A stretch of 64,000 nucleotides of DNA, from contig NZ_NPKI01000050.1 in the NCBI RefSeq assembly GCF_002284565.1, forward strand, positions 62,001-126,000, in the 5' to 3' direction. Below, piece by piece: positions 16,895-26,912 of this stretch (its first letter is position 1; each line of letters starts with the position of its first letter). The translations under genes and the position numbers were made by a program. The stretch comes from Mesorhizobium mediterraneum (GTDB taxonomy: Bacteria > Pseudomonadota > Alphaproteobacteria > Rhizobiales > Rhizobiaceae). The notes below the pieces were generated by a model. It made no database searches, was not told the origin of the DNA, and saw nothing but the letters and a program-made list of their open reading frames with translations.

Positions 16895-17597
16895 AATCCC
16901 TTCTCCGCAACCGTTTGCACCGAATATTGCGAGCGGCGCACAAAGCTGCGGCTAAGGCTCGGCGCGCCGTCCTTGGCAGGTCGGCGTTAAAGCTTTAGCA
17001 CGGAGTTTCCCCTCGGTGAGTTATCGGAACGTAAAATTATATTGATCTTTATATTGCACAACTTCAAAATGGTGAAACATCTTATATTCTGGATAGTTGT
17101 GAATGGGATTACCGAAAGTCTGTCCGACGCAGTTGACAAGGTGGGCTTGGCTCTGGCCCGCCCGCCAACCCGACGGGAGGACGAACATCTCCCCGGCAAT
17201 CCTTTCGACTTGCATTGGAAAATCAACCTCACTTCCGGTCCTCGTCGCTTGAATCGGCGGTCCTCGCGGTCGCGTGTATGTCGCGTCCGAGGCCTTCTTG
17301 GAACCTGCCGGATGCCACATGCCAAGGGACAACGCGGTGTCGACCGGCAGCTAACGCAGGGCCAACAGTGTTGCCGGAATGGCGGCAGCTCAAACGGTTA
17401 GCGTAGCGAGAGTGTCACATAGTGCCACCGAAACTATCGCCAACCCGAGCCCACTCCAGAGAGTTTGAAACTTGGTCGTTGATAGTCGCTCAGGCGCTGA
17501 GGCTCACGCGTGTTAGAGGCTCTCGAATGTGTAGTATTTGAAACCTCCATTCACCTGGCCGATGAGACGTTCATACGGCATCTGATTCCGGCTCAGA
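16895..17597. other. Intergenic region
   Basis: A 103-codon minus-strand frame (17021-17332) and an opposing plus-strand frame exist but have no motif, ribosome site or plausible composition. AT-rich sequence near 17030-17100 may hold a promoter for the solo HTH gene. Nothing firm. Confidence 0.35.
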
Positions 17598-18350
17598 TCA
17601 GTCTGGCGATACGGTCCATGATCGAGAGTCGGCTTTCGCCACAGTATTCTCACCGGGCGCCTGCACTGATGAGGCACGAACCGTCTTCAACAGTTCGTCT
17701 CGCGTCAGCCAAACGAGCCAATCGTCGTCATCTATCCCGTGCGCGGGCAAGTGCAGGACTGATCCGTGTGGCTCCTGATGTAGATACCCATACTGATCGA
17801 CAACGCCCTTTTGGATGTGCCAATCGGCAACCAGCGCATAGATGAAGTCCGGCGACCATTTAGCCCAGGCTAGTCCAAATGCAATGCGACCGATAAAGGT
17901 AGAGAGACCGCGGCCTCTGAAGTCCTCGCGCAACCAGATGTCGCCATGATAGGCGACCAGCCCAGTCATGCTGCGGCCAGTGGGCGCATCGCAGCGAGAC
18001 GAGGAACCAGACCCGGCTATGAAGGTAGGATCCGCGAACCAGGCTCTCAACGACCCAAGGTGCTCAGCAACGTCTGTGTTGGATAGATGATATAGACGCA
18101 TTGCTTGTACATGCGCTACTCTTCCATACTGATCACGCCCGACGATCCAAAAGGCCTTTCCAGGCGGAAGATAAGAACAGTCGGGACGGAAGCTTGGATA
18201 CGTCGGTGACTTCCCGGGAAGTCTGCTGGTGATCCCAACGTACTCTTCAAAATCTTCGCCCATGGTAATGTGAAGGCCCATCTTGCGCCCCAACTCGTCT
18301 GCCGCACAGATGCACCTCGCAAGCTCTAGGGTCGTGACGTTGCTCTGCAT
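17598..18350 (-). CDS. GNAT-like N-acyltransferase, putative
   Basis: A 250-residue protein with a GNAT-like pattern: a strand block FWIVGRDQYGRVAHVQAMRL at about 70-90, and later LREDFRGRGLSTFIGRIAFG (about 148-167), where FRGRGLS fits the acetyl-CoA pyrophosphate loop (R/Q-x-x-G-x-G/A). The C-terminal 40 residues are likely disordered. Overall layout resembles large rhizobial proteins of unknown substrate rather than an AHL synthase, though an acyl-transfer function would fit. Start ATG 18350 has AAGGG upstream. It lies between regulator and oxidoreductase genes, in its own orientation. Confidence 0.5.
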   Translation of the reverse strand: MQSNVTTLELARCICAADELGRKMGLHITMGEDFEEYVGITSRLPGKSPTYPSFRPDCSYLPPGKAFWIVGRDQYGRVAHVQAMRLYHLSNTDVAEHLGSLRAWFADPTFIAGSGSSSRCDAPTGRSMTGLVAYHGDIWLREDFRGRGLSTFIGRIAFGLAWAKWSPDFIYALVADWHIQKGVVDQYGYLHQEPHGSVLHLPAHGIDDDDWLVWLTRDELLKTVRASSVQAPGENTVAKADSRSWTVSPD

Positions 18351-18859
18351 GCCGATGCACCCTTCAGTGCGCTGAACACACGGTGACTTCTAGAGCTTGC
18401 GGGAAAGCACTGATACTACGGCATCTAGTAGTTGACGCGTCCGCTTATAGGCGGGAATGACTTTTAGCATGACGAACAGCAAGCGCACGGAACATAGGAT
18501 ATCCTTCGGGATCGTCGCTCGTCCGAGCGCCACGCCGTTAAAGGCGGGCCGCACACGGTCTCGCCAGGGGTGGCGTAACGTGCCGGCGCGAGCTGGAAGA
18601 AGATCGGCTAGGTCGCATCGGTGCGATGACTGCAAGATAGCGGCTAAACTTGACGAAATTGCTCGCGCGGCCGTCTCGACATTCATTCCGCTTGTCATCC
18701 TAGCTGATTCTCGGCCTCTTACCAACTACTAGGGTGTAGTGTGGATTTCCTACGGCACCATGACGTATTTAGCTGCCTGACGAGTGATCCTCTGCTGGGG
18801 GGGCCTAATATTGCCCGTTATCCCTCGTCTGAGCATCATGTGAATAGGGGGAGGCTTGT
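18351..18859. other. Intergenic region upstream of GMC oxidoreductase
   Basis: About 500 bp between divergent genes. No coding sequence is convincing. A partly symmetric stretch near 18721-18745 (CCAACTACTAGGGTGTAGTGTGG) might be an operator, but no consensus was recognised. A strong ribosome site (GGGGGAGG) precedes the GTG start of the next gene. Confidence 0.35.
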
Positions 18860-20557
18860 GTGGTTTTCGATTATATCGTGATCGGTGGCGGTTCCTCTGG
18901 ATCCGTCGTAGCGAGCAGGCTCTCCGCCGATGGACATCGCGTACTGCTCATCGAAGCCGGTCCTGATACGCCCCCGAATGCCGTCCCTGATGACATCTTG
19001 GAAGGCAATCCAACACGTGCTTACTTCAATCCTGATTATCAATGGCCTTTACTTGACGCGACCACAGTCCGGGATGGCCGCAAGCCCATTCATTACGAGC
19101 AGGCCCGGGTGATGGGCGGCGGCTCCAGCATCAATGCTCAGGTGGCCAACCGCGGTGGTCCCGAAGACTACAATGACTGGGCCTCGAGCGGTGCAGCGGG
19201 CTGGAGTTGGGAGGAGGTTCTACCCTACTTCCGTCGCCTCGAATGCGATCTGGATTTCGGCGGCGAATTTCACGGCAAGGCTGGTCCGCTGCCGATTAGA
19301 CGGGTGCGGCGATCAGACTGGTCCGGCTTTATCCGAGCGGTATCGAGAGCGTATGAAAATGAGGGTATTCATTTCAGGCCGGACTTCAATGGTGGTTTTG
19401 GTGACGGCTACTCCGTCGTTCCCTTGACCAACCGAAACGGCCACCGCGTTTCCGCTGCGATGGCCTACTTGTCCGAGAGCGTCCGCTCTCGACGCAATTT
19501 GACAATCTTGCCGGCAACGACGGTTGTGCGTCTGGCCTTTTCAGGCCGCACCGTCACGGGGGTCGAGACGGAAAACAACTTCGGCCAGCAGTCGTATCTC
19601 GCTTCAAGTGTGATCCTCTGCGCCGGAGCTGTCCACTCCCCCACCATATTGATGCGCTCCGGGGTCGGCCCGGCCGAGCAACTGACAAATCTCGGTATTC
19701 CGGTTGTGGCAGATGTAAGAGGTGTGGGCCAGAACCTTCAAGAACATCCAGGGATCGCCGTTTCTGCGTATTTGAAACCAAGCGATCGCATGGCGCCCAA
19801 TGTGAGCGGCCACATCCAGATGCACGCCCGTTACTCGTCGGGCTACAATGGGTGCCCGTCGACGGACATGGCAATATCGGGAGTTGCGAAGTCGGCCTGG
19901 CACCCGCTGGGCAAGCGCCTCGGCTCCCTCTATTTGTGGGTCAACCGAGTTTACTCGACAGGAACGATCGTGCTCAAGGATCGCTCTCATACCGTAGAGC
20001 CGCAGGTAGATTTCAACTGGTTGAGCGACAAGCGGGACGCCGATCGACTGAAGCACGGCTTCTGTTTCATGGCCCGCCTACTGAAGCAGGATTCCCTGTC
20101 GGCGGTCGCGCTTGACCCTTTTCCCTCAGCTTGGAATGCACGAGCGAAGCAGGTCAGTAAGGTCAATTGCGTTAATTACGGACTCACCTCGGTGCTTGCT
20201 TTGCTTATGGACAGTTCTCCACGCTTGCGCCGCGCCCTCATTAGTCATGTCATAACCGATGGTCATAGCATTGCAGATCTTATCAAAAACGAGGAGCATC
20301 TCGACCGATTTGTCCGACAGAATGTGACCGGCAATTGGCACCCGACTTCGAGCTGCAAGATAGGGCAAGCCTCCGACCCTGCTGCGGTGACTGATCCGTC
20401 GGGCCGGGTTCGGGGCGTTTCGGGTTTGAGGATTGCCGATGCTTCGGTGATGCCGTTCTGCCCCCGGGCCAATACAAACATTCCAACGATCATGGTGGCT
20501 GAGAAGATGGCTGACGCAATTTTAAAAGAAAACCGGGAATCACCAGCGAAAAGGTGA
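18860..20557 (+). CDS. GMC-family FAD-dependent oxidoreductase
   Basis: A 565-residue glucose-methanol-choline oxidoreductase. The N-terminal FAD motif is YIVIGGGSSGSVVASRLS (Rossmann GxGxxG variant) with LLIEAG after it. GMC signature 1 lies in ARVMGGGSSINAQVANRG, signature 2 in AGAVHSPTILMRSGVGP. The C-terminal catalytic region has NWHPTSSCKIG (His of the active pair) and the final ANTNIPTIMVAEKMAD block. Length is normal. Start GTG 18860 is preceded by a strong ribosome site. Family members oxidise primary alcohols, including choline, to aldehydes; substrate here is unknown. An aldehyde dehydrogenase 3 kb downstream could act on the product. Confidence 0.9.
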   Translation: MVFDYIVIGGGSSGSVVASRLSADGHRVLLIEAGPDTPPNAVPDDILEGNPTRAYFNPDYQWPLLDATTVRDGRKPIHYEQARVMGGGSSINAQVANRGGPEDYNDWASSGAAGWSWEEVLPYFRRLECDLDFGGEFHGKAGPLPIRRVRRSDWSGFIRAVSRAYENEGIHFRPDFNGGFGDGYSVVPLTNRNGHRVSAAMAYLSESVRSRRNLTILPATTVVRLAFSGRTVTGVETENNFGQQSYLASSVILCAGAVHSPTILMRSGVGPAEQLTNLGIPVVADVRGVGQNLQEHPGIAVSAYLKPSDRMAPNVSGHIQMHARYSSGYNGCPSTDMAISGVAKSAWHPLGKRLGSLYLWVNRVYSTGTIVLKDRSHTVEPQVDFNWLSDKRDADRLKHGFCFMARLLKQDSLSAVALDPFPSAWNARAKQVSKVNCVNYGLTSVLALLMDSSPRLRRALISHVITDGHSIADLIKNEEHLDRFVRQNVTGNWHPTSSCKIGQASDPAAVTDPSGRVRGVSGLRIADASVMPFCPRANTNIPTIMVAEKMADAILKENRESPAKR

Positions 20558-20646
20558 TCAAAAAACTTCTTGTGGCCGGATTCGTTTTTGGCCAAGCGAT
20601 CGAGGTTTATGAGCTGCCAAATGCCAGACAAGTCCCGAAGAGGTAG
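20554..20646 (+). other. Short frame coupled to the GMC gene (30 codons)
   Basis: GTG at 20554 overlaps the GMC stop codon (GTGA) and opens VIKKLLVAGFVFGQAIEVYE, then LPNARQVPKR and TAG. It could be a tiny coupled product or the start of a decayed gene; sequence after the stop continues in a protein-like way for about 60 bp. No family is recognised. Treat as a hypothesis. Confidence 0.25.
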
Positions 20647-21109
20647 AACTTGCCGTTGCTTTCACCCACACAAGCTTGGCAATTCCGTCCCTATCAACAT
20701 GCATACTGATGCTTGCTGTTGCGCATTGCCAACGCACTGGAACGTGGCGGTCATTCGCCTGTATCAACATCGCAAGGCGATACGGGCTGGGTGTACGGCG
20801 TCCACACCCTGGCCAGCGTGAATTTGGGCAGATCTCGCGCAGATCATCGAACAGGCTTTCGCATTTGCAGGAAAGTGCTCATCGTCCCTTCTTGAACTCG
20901 AGGGCGGTCACAAACCTCGCCTGCTACGGACGTTCAGGGACCGTTAAGTCCACTTGTACAGTAATTTCGCATATTCTTAACATATTTTCTGTTGCGCCGG
21001 TGGGTAATCTAGAGGATATTCGCTTCGACAGAGAATAGATCTGTGAATGTAAAACAAGCTTTTGGCTTAAGTAGCCCCACAGGGGCACAGCACCGACGGA
21101 GGAGCGACT
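20647..21109. other. Intergenic region upstream of IPNS-like dioxygenase
   Basis: No gene is supported. AT-rich sequence at 20960-21060 (ACAGTAATTTCGCATATTC) probably contains the promoter of the dioxygenase. A GGAGGAG ribosome site sits just before its ATG. Confidence 0.35.
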
Positions 21110-22042
21110 ATGACTACGCTACCGCAAATCTCATTGGCGAAACTGTCATCCGATGCAACGCGACGTGAAGAGCAACAGCGATTATGCACGGCCTGCGAGG
21201 AGTACGGATTCTTCTACCTTATCGAGCACGGAATCCCGAAAGAACAGATTACACAAGCGATCGATGCTTCCCGGCGCTTCTTCGCGTTGCCCCTGGCTAC
21301 GAAGGAACGCTATGGTCACGCCTTTCAAAACGTCCACCCCACCACCGCCCGTGGATACAGTCCGTTGCACGGTGAAATGCTGCATCCCGAGGCCGGACCG
21401 GACCCAAAGGAAATGTTCGACCTCGGTATCGAGAATGAAAGCGACCGGCGTCCATTTGCCGGACGCACACGCCTTCCGGACGACGCCTTAGCTCCAGGTT
21501 TCGCGCGGAGCCTCCTAGCTTTGCAGGCCACCGTGCTTAATGGCGTCGTCCCGCCGCTCGGGAACGCGCTGGCCGACCTGCTCGATATGGAAAAAGGCTG
21601 GTTCCAACGCCATTTCAGCCCGCCGACGGTTCTGCAACGCGTGATCCGATATCCGTCTACCGGTGGCGCGGCCGCTAAGCATACCGACAATGGTTTTTTC
21701 ACGCTGCTGCTGCAGGAGGAACTCCCCACGCGATCCTTGCAGGTGTGGTTCCACGGGCGTTGGATACCGGCGCCGAGCCTCCCCGATAGTCTCGTTGTCA
21801 ATCTGGGCGACATGCTTCAGGTGTTGAGCGATAACCGGTTCAAGAGTACGCCGCATCAGGTCGTGCACAGTGGTCCGGCCGAACGAATTTCCCTGCCCTT
21901 CTTTATCTATCCCGACATCGATGCTCGCCTGGCTTCGCGGCAAGGCAATCACACCTTTGGTGTCGCGGAGATGATGCTGCGAAACTACGAGTCAATATGG
22001 GAAAAGGGGAATGGGGCCGGGCGCGCACGTGAGTTGCAGTAG
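21110..22042 (+). CDS. Isopenicillin-N-synthase-like 2-oxoglutarate/Fe(II) oxygenase
   Basis: A 310-residue member of the IPNS/2OG oxygenase superfamily. The N-terminal DIOX_N domain shows CEEYGFFYLIEHGIP (29-43). The catalytic core has His191-Thr-Asp193 (KHTDNGFFTLL), distal His249 (KSTPHQVVHSG) and Arg259-x-Ser (ERISLPFF), the RxS 2-oxoglutarate/substrate motif. All residues needed for catalysis are present. The strong ribosome site GGAGGAGCG confirms the start. This is the second non-heme iron oxygenase in the region; substrate unknown. Confidence 0.9.
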   Translation: MTTLPQISLAKLSSDATRREEQQRLCTACEEYGFFYLIEHGIPKEQITQAIDASRRFFALPLATKERYGHAFQNVHPTTARGYSPLHGEMLHPEAGPDPKEMFDLGIENESDRRPFAGRTRLPDDALAPGFARSLLALQATVLNGVVPPLGNALADLLDMEKGWFQRHFSPPTVLQRVIRYPSTGGAAAKHTDNGFFTLLLQEELPTRSLQVWFHGRWIPAPSLPDSLVVNLGDMLQVLSDNRFKSTPHQVVHSGPAERISLPFFIYPDIDARLASRQGNHTFGVAEMMLRNYESIWEKGNGAGRARELQ

Positions 22043-22581
22043 GTGTTCGGCTTTATGAAACGGGAGCAAACTGCGGCGACGATGTAGCACACCCTGACGT
22101 GAGCCCTAGAAGAACTCTCTGAGTGCCGCCGTCGCGTAACGCGGCGGCCTCTAGGCCCTTGGAATTAGGCACGCTGGGACTGCCAAATTGTTTAGATTGC
22201 GCCGATCGAGATCCTAGCGCTGCGCTGAGGCGAGGATTTCTGACGCGGAAACTGAGCGATTAATCTGGATGCAAGGAGATAATTATAACCAAAGGGAGTG
22301 TTTGTCTGGGTCGAGCCGTGCCCGCACGAGCACTCGCGAACGCTCCGGTTAATATCTTTGTCAAACCGTCTGAACTCCAGCTTGGCCTCTGGAACTACTT
22401 CGCTACCGGAAGGCCTCTTTTCCAAGGGGGTCATCTGTCAGGCATCGCTCGCTCGCCACGGACGGAAGCCATTTTTGTGGTCCTCGTCTTTGCAGCGCTA
22501 GTCTCGCCTGACCAGGTCAACTTCAAGGCCGATGAGGCGCATTCGAGATCCTGGCAACCTTCAAGGAAATGAGAAAAGCCA
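22043..22581. other. Intergenic region with an imperfect hairpin
   Basis: An inverted repeat at 22125-22148 (GCCGCC arm and GGCGGC arm around CGCGTAACG) follows the dioxygenase gene by about 80 bp and may end its transcript, although no T-run follows. The rest has short frames without recognisable motifs. Confidence 0.4.
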
Positions 22582-22998
22582 ATGTGCGCGAGGCATGATT
22601 TCAACAACGCATTAGAAGTAACTCAGAATTGGATCAGCGATCTGATGTGGAGACTTCGCTGGCATGATCGCGAGCGGGTCTACCAAGCTCTGATTGCGAC
22701 GCTGCACGCTCTGCGCGACTGCCTGGATCGCGACCACGCCGTTTACATGGGCGCACGGTTGCCAGCTTTGCTTCGCGGCTTCTACTACGAGGGTTGGAAT
22801 CCCGGCCGGCGCGCCAACGCCAGAAACCGGAATTCATTTCTCGAACGGATCCACGTCGGCGTCCAGCGAGACCCGGCGGTCGATCCGGAAGTGGTTGCCC
22901 GCTTAGTGCTGGCCCAATTTGTCGACCGTTTGTCCAGAGCAGAGGTCAAGCGTGCCAAGGCTGCCACTCCAAGAGTGCTGCAAAACCTTTGGCCCTGA
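22582..22998 (+). CDS. DUF2267-domain protein
   Basis: A 138-residue protein of the DUF2267 family. Family blocks visible: ALEVTQNWISDLMWRLRWHD, RERVYQALIATLHALRDCL and LGAQLP-type LPALLRGFYYEGWNPG. A second partial repeat follows (VDPEVVARLVLAQFVDRLSR). These proteins are small, soluble and of unknown function, often found near stress or nodulation-island genes. The start has a purine-rich leader (AAGGAAATGAGAAAA). No link to the neighbouring enzymes is evident. Confidence 0.8.
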   Translation: MCARHDFNNALEVTQNWISDLMWRLRWHDRERVYQALIATLHALRDCLDRDHAVYMGARLPALLRGFYYEGWNPGRRANARNRNSFLERIHVGVQRDPAVDPEVVARLVLAQFVDRLSRAEVKRAKAATPRVLQNLWP

Positions 22999-23431
22999 GA
23001 CGGGCGTCTGCCCACGAGCGCCCGCTGTCCGCGTGGCACTTGGTTCCTTAACGCTGGCCTTGGTTTGGGCAGGGATTGAGTTTGGCCCGGAGGTGTAGGG
23101 GGCGGGCCGCAAGGTTGGAACTCGTCGCGGGCATCCCCCGATCCTAGTAATGCCCCGATCGAGCTCCAGAATGCGTTTGAGTGTGATTCAACAAAAATGA
23201 TCGAATGAGCCGAAGCTGTCGATCGCCCTGGCCGAGTTCGTGCCACAGCAATCAACCAATCGGCTGGCCGTGCGAGTCGTCCACTAATCCGCCGGCGTCT
23301 GGTTGCTGACGAGCATGCAGGAAACCCGCCGAGCGGCTCCCGCCACCAAGGTCGACGCGTAGCAGCGGTGCTGAGTGGACAACTGGTTGAGCCCTTTGGA
23401 AGGATCAGCCTATGTGACGAAAGGCAAAGCA
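22999..23431. other. Intergenic region upstream of aldehyde dehydrogenase
   Basis: No gene is supported in these 433 bp. Scattered arginine-rich frames suggest decayed insertion-sequence DNA, but no family is recognisable. Confidence 0.35.
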
Positions 23432-24907
23432 ATGACCACGCCAATCAGCTTGATGACAGGCGAGCACACCGATATCTATGTCGACGGCGAGCTCCGGCCG
23501 GCCCATTCGTCGGCTAGGATTCCGGTCGTGAACCCGGCGGATGAGCTGGAATTTGCGACAATCCCCAATGGCGACAAGCACGACGTTTCTGCGGCAGTGG
23601 ATGCCGCACGTGCGGCGTTCCGGAACTCCGGGTGGCCTCAGCTGCCGCCGTCGCAGCGAGCCCATTATTTGCGCAGACTCGCGCGTGCAATCGAGGATCG
23701 CGCCGAGCAGCTGGGCGCCGTTGTCACGGCGCAGATCGGGATGCCCCTGGTAAGCTCCGTGCAATCCAATGGGAGCGGCACATCGAAATTTTACCGCTAC
23801 TATGCCGAGCTTGCCGATCAACTAGAAGTCGAATCCGAGCGCATAGGACACGAGTTGCGAACTGTCATTCGGAGGGAGCCGGTAGGTGTTGCCGGATTGA
23901 TTGTACCGTGGAACGGCCCTCAGGGCGCAATCGCATGGAAGCTGGCACCAGCGTTGGCCGCTGGTTGTACGACGGTCGTTAAGCCCGCACCGGAAGCATC
24001 ACTGGACTCATACCTGCTCGCTGAAGCCTTAGGCGAGGCAGGCATTCCCCCCGGCGTCGTCAATATCGTGTTCGGTGCGCGCGAAACAGGAGCATTGGTT
24101 GCGTCGCATCCGGGTGTCGACAAAGTGTCATTTACCGGTTCAACGCACGCTGGTCGCCAGGTTGCACTGGCCTGTGCCAAGCGCTTCGCGCGCGTTACGC
24201 TCGAGCTTGGCGGCAAGTCGGCGGCGTTGCTGCTCGAGGATGTCGATCTTGACACGTTTCTCCCCTTAGTCGCGCCGGCGTGCATCCCGTTCAGCGGTCA
24301 GATCTGTCACGCCCTGACCCGCGTCCTTGCTCCGCGCGCACGGTACGACGAAGTCGTCGAAGGAATTGCGAACAAGGTGGCTGGGCTAGTCGTGGGCCAC
24401 CCGCTCAATCCAGCGACGCAGGTCGGGCCACTGGTGGCGAAGCGGCAGCGTGTTCGCGTCGAGGAGTACATTGCATCTGGATGCGTGCAGGGCGCGAAGG
24501 TCGTTACCGGCGGTCGGCGTCCGCAGGGACTTGACGTCGGATATTATCTCGAGCCAACGGTCTTCCGTGATGTCGACACATCTATGCGGATCGCGCAGGA
24601 GGAGATCTTCGGGCCGGTGGTGTCTGTGATCCCGTACCACAACGAGGAGGAGGCGATCGCGATCTGCAACGGCACTACGTATGGCCTGGGTGGTGCGGTG
24701 TTCACGTCCGACCCTGAGCGGGGCATGGCGATTGCGCGCCGAGTGGAGGCTGGTGTTGTCGGCATCAACCGTTACGCGCTTCACATCGACGCGCCATTCG
24801 GCGGTGTCAAGGAAAGCGGCCTTGGTCGGGAACTCGGACCTGAGGGGCTGGCAGCATTCCTCGAGATTAAGTCGATCTTTCCGGCCCAACGGTCGAGTGC
24901 AGTGTAA
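23432..24907 (+). CDS. Aldehyde dehydrogenase
   Basis: A 491-residue NAD(P)-dependent aldehyde dehydrogenase. Landmarks: cofactor region VPWNGPQGAIAWKLAPALAA, the glycine pair in SFTGSTHAGRQ, the general base Glu in LELGGKSAALLL, and the catalytic Cys in FSGQICHALTRVL. The C-terminal EIFGPVVSVIPY and PFGGVKESGLGRELG blocks are intact. Start ATG 23432 follows a GAAAGG ribosome site. It may oxidise the aldehyde produced by the GMC oxidoreductase at 18.9-20.6 kb; this is inference from proximity. An IS110 relic follows directly. Confidence 0.9.
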   Translation: MTTPISLMTGEHTDIYVDGELRPAHSSARIPVVNPADELEFATIPNGDKHDVSAAVDAARAAFRNSGWPQLPPSQRAHYLRRLARAIEDRAEQLGAVVTAQIGMPLVSSVQSNGSGTSKFYRYYAELADQLEVESERIGHELRTVIRREPVGVAGLIVPWNGPQGAIAWKLAPALAAGCTTVVKPAPEASLDSYLLAEALGEAGIPPGVVNIVFGARETGALVASHPGVDKVSFTGSTHAGRQVALACAKRFARVTLELGGKSAALLLEDVDLDTFLPLVAPACIPFSGQICHALTRVLAPRARYDEVVEGIANKVAGLVVGHPLNPATQVGPLVAKRQRVRVEEYIASGCVQGAKVVTGGRRPQGLDVGYYLEPTVFRDVDTSMRIAQEEIFGPVVSVIPYHNEEEAIAICNGTTYGLGGAVFTSDPERGMAIARRVEAGVVGINRYALHIDAPFGGVKESGLGRELGPEGLAAFLEIKSIFPAQRSSAV

Positions 24908-25089
24908 TGCGTGCCCAACTGCGCGGGACTAGTGAGGTTATTGAAGTGCAGGGATTGGCGTTGGACGCGAGAACCAGAACCTGAGCTCAAAATTTCCAGG
25001 CTCGCGTGTTTTTGCTTATTGGCTTCGCCTGTCCGTGTGCCGCTTCGGCCCGCGTGGCCGCCAATGCCGAAGCATCAGCTCGTAGGCAC

Positions 25090-26200
25090 GCTCGGCATTC
25101 TCGGCCACGCTTTATCGCTGTTTCGCAAACTCTTCACGTTGTAGGCGTGAGCCGAACCGCGACGACCGAGACCGCGGTCGCCCGGCGCGCCAGCCTTGAG
25201 AGCGAGCTGCCTCTGCTTTGCTGCCACCAACGCCGCGCGAGCCCAGAAGTAGTCCTGCTCTTTCGTCAGCAGATGCCTCATCAACATCGTGAGCTTGCGG
25301 GCGACCGCCACGGCTGCGACCTGATGGCCACGCTTGTTGCGGATGCGCAGAAAGAAGGCTCTGAGCAGACCAGGCGCTTCGCCGCAGACCGGGCGCCTCG
25401 ACCAGCATGGCGCGGGCGTGGGAACGCCCATGCTTGCTGATCCGCCCATATTGCGCCAAGCCGAGACCGGATTGGCGCGCGCGGATTGAGGCCGAAGTAG
25501 CTCACCAGCCTCTGCGGTTGCCGGAACCGCCGATGTCGCCCACGGCGGCGATGATACCGCCCGCGACCATCGCATTGAGCCGGTCGTCGTCTGAAGCCGC
25601 CGGCTTGCACATCATCAGCCGCTTCCCAGGCGATGTCGCGATCGAGGTCAGCCAGATCTTCGGCCAGGCGATCGATCTCGCGGATGTGTGACGATCGCGG
25701 CCCCCGCTCGTTGTCAGGAAGCACCTGCCGCTCGAGCCAGGCGCGAGCGGCACTTTGCACGAGGTGCGCCTGCAGGATGCATCTCGTTCTTCACGCGCGT
25801 CCGATGCCGCACGGCCTGGTTGCACCGCGCGACCAGACCGCGAAGCCGCTCGGCCCGCTCATCGGGAACCAGACCTCAAGCAGAAAGCCGCTGGCATGGA
25901 GCTGCGCCAGAACGCCGGCATCGATCTTGCCGGTCCTGATACTGGCATGGGCGATCGCCTTCACCTGCATCGGGTTGGCCACAATCACCCGGCCGACATA
26001 GGGCGACAGAACCCGCACTACCGCCATGCGTCGCAAACTGCGGCCAACCCCTTTTAGTCCCGAGCGGGTCATGTCGACCCGTCCGTGATGGCGCAGCCGG
26101 CCGTCTTCCCAAACTACCACCTTCGCAAAGGTGCGGTGGATATCCATTCCAATCACACATCTGATCGGCTCCCTCTCCTCAAACAGTCGGGAGCCAACGG
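25090..26200 (-). pseudogene. IS110-family transposase, multiple frameshifts
   Basis: On the minus strand the N-terminal DEDD domain starts at about 26165 (CVIGMDIHRTFAKVVVWEDG) and continues with VIVANPMQVKAIAHASIRTG and KIDAGVLAQLHASGFL. Later frames give ARAWLERQVLP, DLADLDRDIA and YGRISKHGRSHARAMLVEA, the C-terminal transposase_20 region of IS110 elements, then QDYFWARAALVAAKQRQL. At least three frame changes separate the pieces, so the element is dead. Confidence 0.82.
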
Positions 26201-26399
26201 ACGGCACACCTACGGATCCGCGCTCTCGGCGCAACCGGGCAAGTCGCAGGGAACGCGAGTCGCAGCTCATCGAATTGATCGGTCTGCCCGTACGTGCTCC
26301 CGGCGCTCCTGTCCCGGATGGCCGCACCATCCCCGAAAATCGCTCATCTCCAGCGGGGATCGGATCGCGCCGTCATGGGTCATACCGGTTACAAACGCC

Positions 26400-26560
26400 A
26401 CGAGGCGTTGAACCAAACGCGGTCATGTCCCAATGCCCGCAATGAACCTGCTATACTGGTTCTCAACCACGCCGCCGAGGAATGGAAACGCGCCCCGCGC
26501 GAGTGGTTCATGGCCAGGACACAATTCGCCGTCGTCTTCGGCGAAGGTTCGTCAGCTATG
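26400..26560 (+). pseudogene. IS256-family transposase, C-terminal fragment
   Basis: The plus strand encodes NHAAEEWKRAPREWFMARTQ then FAVVFGE, with RFVSYEAADFAFADH in a shifted frame. The block matches the C-terminus of IS256-type transposases. Only about 50 residues survive. A separate N-terminal fragment of an IS256-type transposase lies at 8.6-8.9 kb. Confidence 0.65.
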
Positions 26561-26649
26561 AAGCCGCCGATTTCGCCTTCGCCGATCACCGCCGTATCCA
26601 TAAGACCGTCGAGCACGTCACGAGAAGCGCCGCCCAACGCCTCGAAAGC

Positions 26650-26735
26650 AGCGGCCTGACAGCGTATAAGCAGCAGCAGATCCTGTCGAAGTGGGCCAAA
26701 TCAAGCGGCTGAAGCCGAGCACCAGAGAGAATAGC
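26650..26735 (-). pseudogene. IstA fragment interrupted by second IS21, left part
   Basis: Read on the minus strand across the inserted IS21, the right flank ends RIIW and the left flank continues LFSLVLGFSRLIW. This is the strand after the first catalytic Asp of an IstA transposase. Sequence after it (PTSTGSAAAYTLSG) no longer fits. So an older IS21 relic was the target of the younger one. Confidence 0.7.
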
Positions 26736-26912
26736 TGCGTGTTTCGGTAATTCCCGGACATCCTTTTCGCTAAATCCCGGACAGTGATTTCAGTAATTCG
26801 CGGACAGCGATTCCGCTAAATCCCGGACAGTTTTCGGAAGCGGATTTAGCGGTCGGTTCTTGGCTGCGCCGTTCTGGCAGTTTGGCCTCTCACGATGATG
26901 TTGAGAGGGGCC

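Noticed and set aside
17598..18350. AHL synthase reading of the GNAT-like protein
   Set aside because: The conserved N-terminal Arg, Trp and Asp pattern of LuxI proteins is not visible; only a GNAT-like loop is.
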